Shown here one piece after another: positions 5,920-8,472 of a stretch of 8,472 bases of DNA (positions are counted from its first letter, which is position 1; every line of letters starts with the position of its first letter). The translations under genes and the position numbers were made by a program. Below the pieces are notes generated by a model. The model was not told the DNA's origin. It saw only the letters and a list, made by a program, of their open reading frames with translations, and did not search any database. The stretch spans positions 23,730 to 32,201 of the forward strand of contig DPQS01000044.1 in assembly GCA_003537755.1 (NCBI GenBank), given 5' to 3'. The DNA is from Clostridiales bacterium (GTDB lineage: Bacteria > Bacillota > Clostridia > Christensenellales > CAG-314).

Positions 5920-6739
5920 TTTTTTACTGTTGACAATCGGGCTTGTCTCTGTCGGCACAGTGCTGTTTTTCACCTTTGCAAGCGGCGTTTCGTTTAGCCC
6001 CGACCGACAAATCGACGCACTTGCAAAGGACGTAGTACAGCGTGTGCCTATTGCATTGTTTCTGCTGGTTTTGTGCCTGACAACCAACCTTAAAAGCGGC
6101 TTGCGCTTCACAGTGACGCCTGCCGTAAGGCTGTTTGCGCTTGTGCCTTGCTTGCTTGTAGCGCTGGCGAACTTTCCGTTTTCCGCGTTGCTCGGCGGAG
6201 GGGCAACTGTGCAAAAAAATCAATACGTATGGCTTTTTTGCCTACAATGTCTGCTTATCGGCGTGATAGAGGAGTTGTTTTTTCGCCTTATCGTGTGGCG
6301 TTTTGCAGACGAAAAAATGCGTGGCAAACACGTTGTGTGGCGCGTTGTCGCGTGTTCTGCCGTATTTGCGCTGTGGCATCTGGTCAATCTGTTTTTCGGG
6401 CAGGGCTTTGCGGCGACGTTGCTGCAGGCAGGGTACTCGTTTCTTATCGGCGCAATGCTAAGCACGTTGTATCTTGTCACGAACAACATATGGTGGTGCG
6501 TGCTTGTGCACGCCCTGTTCGACGTCGGCGGCAAACTGGTTGCAACTCTCGGCAGCGGCAACGTGTGGGATGTACCGTTCTGGATTGCAACGGCGGTGTG
6601 CGGTACTTTGTGCGCCGTGTGGGCGGTTTTTACGCTTGTCGCATTCGGCAAAAACGAAGCGGCAAACGGCGGCTTGTCGGCTGAAAACATCGAAACCCAA
6701 AACGCAGAAAACGAAAATAATCAGATGCAAAACAATTAA
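5882..6739 (+). CDS. CPBP family intramembrane metalloprotease
   Basis: This 285-residue polytopic membrane protein of the CAAX-protease/bacteriocin-processing (ABI, CPBP) family is a predicted intramembrane endopeptidase. All family motifs are intact: EELFFR (Glu130, Glu131, Arg135), FALWHLVN (Phe162, His166, Asn169) and HALFD (His210, Asp214). These residues form the Glu/His catalytic centre. Several hydrophobic segments surround them, and the C-terminal 30 residues are polar and Asn/Glu-rich (ENIETQNAENENN), probably a cytosolic tail. ATG 5882 follows AAAGGTGAT within the lgt coding sequence. The 38-base overlap means translational coupling and one operon. Relatives process peptides or prenylated proteins or give bacteriocin self-immunity; the substrate here is unknown. 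The tight link to an Lgt-type enzyme suggests a role in membrane-protein or lipoprotein processing, which is inference. Confidence 0.92.
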   Translation: MSVTHNKTRLASDFLLLTIGLVSVGTVLFFTFASGVSFSPDRQIDALAKDVVQRVPIALFLLVLCLTTNLKSGLRFTVTPAVRLFALVPCLLVALANFPFSALLGGGATVQKNQYVWLFCLQCLLIGVIEELFFRLIVWRFADEKMRGKHVVWRVVACSAVFALWHLVNLFFGQGFAATLLQAGYSFLIGAMLSTLYLVTNNIWWCVLVHALFDVGGKLVATLGSGNVWDVPFWIATAVCGTLCAVWAVFTLVAFGKNEAANGGLSAENIETQNAENENNQMQNN

Positions 6740-6809
6740 ACATCGACCCTAATGTAACGGTTTCCTGCCGTCGGTGAAAAAGCGGCAGTGCGCCGAAAGA
6801 AATAAAACT

Positions 6810-6839
6810 CGACGTCAAAGCAAAATTTGACGTCGTTTT
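6810..6839 (+). terminator. Terminator of the lgt-CPBP operon
   Basis: CGACGTCAAA (6810-6819) and TTTGACGTCG (6826-6835) form a perfect 10-pair stem with a six-base loop, followed by TTTT. The T-run is short but the stem is strong. An upstream 6-pair hairpin CTGCCG/CGGCAG (6765-6770/6783-6788) has no T-run. Confidence 0.76.
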
Positions 6840-6920
6840 GCGCGGATTGCTTCGGCAGTCGCAAATGTGTGTAACTTACGAAAAGAAACAGTCTCGTGTG
6901 GCTGCTGATATGTGCCGTTG

Positions 6921-6953
6921 TCCGACAGTCGGGCATGGCTCGGAGGTTTCCGA
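6921..6953 (+). promoter_or_regulatory. Hairpin enclosing transporter ribosome binding site
   Basis: TCGGA (6940-6944) pairs with TCCGA (6949-6953) around GGTT, trapping the GGAGG Shine-Dalgarno sequence (6942-6946) directly before the TTG start. The same TCGGA could instead pair with the upstream TCCGA (6921-6925), which also pairs with TCGG (6929-6932). This could tune translation, but the stems are short. Confidence 0.33.
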
Positions 6954-8472
6954 TTGAAAAACGGATTTTGGAGTAAAACTCTGTTTGCAAGCAGAATAAA
7001 GTCGGAAAAAGTTCGCTTAGGCGAGGTGTTGTTCGGCTATTGGCTTAGTCCTACATTGGCTCTTCTTGCAAGCGGATTGTTTACAAGCGGTTTTTTGAAT
7101 ATTTACTTTACGCAGTATCTGTTTGTGGAACTTCTGGCGGAAGGCGGCACCTGGCAAACGGCAGTAAACGTGTTTCTGGCGGTACTTCCCATGGCTTCCT
7201 GCGTGCCGATAGTGCTCGGCAACTTGTTTGTCGGGCAACTGATACAGCACACCTACACTTCCTGCGGCAAGTCGCGCCCGTGGATACTGGCTTCGGGTCT
7301 GGTAATGCCGCTTGCAGTAGTGTCCATTTTCGCAATTCCCCTGGTCTCCGACCCCGCAAGCAATCCCGTACTTACAATGGTGCTTACGGCACTTGCCTAC
7401 AACCTGTTTTTTGCCGTAGCGTATCCTCTTTATTACACGGCAAACAGTTCTCTTGTGCCGGTGTCCACGCGCAACGGCAAACAGCGCGGCGTACTGGCTT
7501 CGGTGTCCAACATGGCATTGTCCACGGGCATCGGTATCGGCGGAATGCTGTTTCCGTACATACGCAAGTGGCTTATTCCCGATACGGCAACCCTGTTTGA
7601 ACAACGCCTTAGTTGGTTCTGGATTTTTCTTGTCATCGGCGCGATGTGCTTTGTCGCGTTGGTGGTGCAATTTTACTGCACGCGTGAGCGCGTAAACGAA
7701 GAAATTGCCGGATTGCCTACGGAATTTGTCGTCAAACCCACCGTGCATCAGCAGTTTTCGGCGGTCGGTCACGACGGTTTCTGGTGGATGTCCATCATCT
7801 TCTGCGCGCTGTTCCAGTTCGGCTGCACGATGCGCAATCTGTCCCTTCCGTATTACGTCAACATCTTCCACGGCGACTTTGTCGAAAAACTCGGCGGCAG
7901 CGGTTCCATGCAATCGCTGTACACGTTTGTCGGCAGTATCCCGATGACAATTGCAGCGTTGCTGGTGGTGCCACTTTCGATGAAGGTAGGCAAACGTCCG
8001 CTTGTGATTGTCGGGCTGCTTATAGACGTTGTCGGCAGTACGTTGTGTTTCCTGCAGGGGGACAACGTTGTCGGCGTGTGCGTTGGCGTTGCTCTGAAAA
8101 ACCTCGGCGCGGCACCGGGAAGTTACCTTATGCTTGCAATGCTTGCCGACGCCCTGGACCACAACGAAGCGCGGAACGGCTTCCGTTGCGACGGTTTGAC
8201 GATGAGTATTTACGCTTCGGTAATGATTGTCAGTCAGCCGCTTGCGCAGGGTTTGTTCAATGCACTGTCGGCGGCAGGCACCAACCAGACAATGTCCAAC
8301 TTCTGCTACATCTGGGTGGAAGGTATACTGTACGCGCTGCTTGCAGTAATGATGTTGTTTTTCACTGTGGAGCGGCACCTCGAGGACGATCGCAAAAAGG
8401 TACTTTCGGCGGAACACGCTGCCCTTAGTGCGGCAAACGGCGACATTTCGCAAGGTGAAGGTGCCGTCGGCT
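6954..8472 (+). CDS. GPH-family sugar:cation symporter (MFS), incomplete
   Basis: This is a membrane transporter of the glycoside-pentoside-hexuronide family (MFS_2), expected to import a sugar or glycoside with H+ or Na+. 506 codons are visible with no stop, so the 3' end lies beyond the window; relatives have about 450-500 residues. About twelve hydrophobic segments start at GYWLSP. Signatures are GKSRPW (105-110), matching the family's G-(K/R)-x-RPW loop, KVGKRPL in the second half, and LADALDHNEARNGFR (397-411), matching the family's D-x-x-(D/E)-x-x-E-x-x-x-G-x-R segment. The substrate cannot be read. The start is TTG 6954: GGAGG (6942-6946) is 7 bases upstream, the frame is closed at 6906, and the first in-frame ATG (7190) is deep inside. 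A weak TTGCTT/TGTAAC promoter candidate (6847-6875) follows the preceding terminator. The C-terminal tail after TVERHLEDD is polar. Confidence 0.93.
   Translation, partial: MKNGFWSKTLFASRIKSEKVRLGEVLFGYWLSPTLALLASGLFTSGFLNIYFTQYLFVELLAEGGTWQTAVNVFLAVLPMASCVPIVLGNLFVGQLIQHTYTSCGKSRPWILASGLVMPLAVVSIFAIPLVSDPASNPVLTMVLTALAYNLFFAVAYPLYYTANSSLVPVSTRNGKQRGVLASVSNMALSTGIGIGGMLFPYIRKWLIPDTATLFEQRLSWFWIFLVIGAMCFVALVVQFYCTRERVNEEIAGLPTEFVVKPTVHQQFSAVGHDGFWWMSIIFCALFQFGCTMRNLSLPYYVNIFHGDFVEKLGGSGSMQSLYTFVGSIPMTIAALLVVPLSMKVGKRPLVIVGLLIDVVGSTLCFLQGDNVVGVCVGVALKNLGAAPGSYLMLAMLADALDHNEARNGFRCDGLTMSIYASVMIVSQPLAQGLFNALSAAGTNQTMSNFCYIWVEGILYALLAVMMLFFTVERHLEDDRKKVLSAEHAALSAANGDISQGEGAVG

Noticed and set aside
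7017..8453. 478-codon open frame on the minus strand
   Set aside because: It is antisense to the GPH transporter, whose motifs are intact. The translation is a His/Arg/Lys-rich shadow without a ribosome binding site.

Overview
The window is ordinary bacterial chromosome with dense, short-spaced genes on both strands. Near-consensus sigma-A promoters, AGGAGG-type ribosome binding sites, an N-terminal lipobox protein and the pairing of an Lgt-like enzyme with a CPBP-family membrane protein suggest a Bacillota (Clostridia-like) organism of balanced GC, perhaps an uncultured gut lineage. The taxonomic guess rests on style only. No transposase, integrase, phage gene or CRISPR array is visible.

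Layout. Positions 1-1347 (minus) hold guaB, IMP dehydrogenase, cut by the window edge about 35-40 residues before its end, with its own promoter at 1387-1415. A 489-base gap follows, with a near-consensus plus-strand promoter (1542-1570) and about 260 transcribed bases that can fold, ahead of a TetR-family regulator (1837-2532, plus). A GDSL/SGNH esterase follows (2680-3345, plus), closed by a bidirectional terminator (3379-3425). Convergent to it is a gene for an unrecognised secreted lipoprotein (3732-4577, minus). The 3430-3715 interval between them is rich in inverted repeats and is probably the 3' untranslated part of the lipoprotein message.

A tRNA-Gln(CTG) gene (4822-4896, plus) has a perfect consensus promoter and its own terminator, and is divergent from the lipoprotein gene. 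Next is a two-gene operon, 5107-6739: an Lgt-type prolipoprotein diacylglyceryl transferase overlapping by 38 bases a CPBP intramembrane protease. It ends at a terminator (6810-6839). Last comes a GPH-family sugar transporter of the MFS superfamily (6954 to the right edge, incomplete), which starts at TTG behind a strong Shine-Dalgarno sequence.

Working together: guaB is housekeeping purine synthesis. The TetR gene and the esterase may form one regulatory unit. The Lgt-like enzyme could lipidate proteins such as the neighbouring lipoprotein, with the CPBP protein acting in membrane-protein processing; this link is inferred from position only. The candidates for something undescribed are the folded 3430-3715 interval, the leader or small RNA downstream of the 1542-1570 promoter, and the lgt-CPBP pair.
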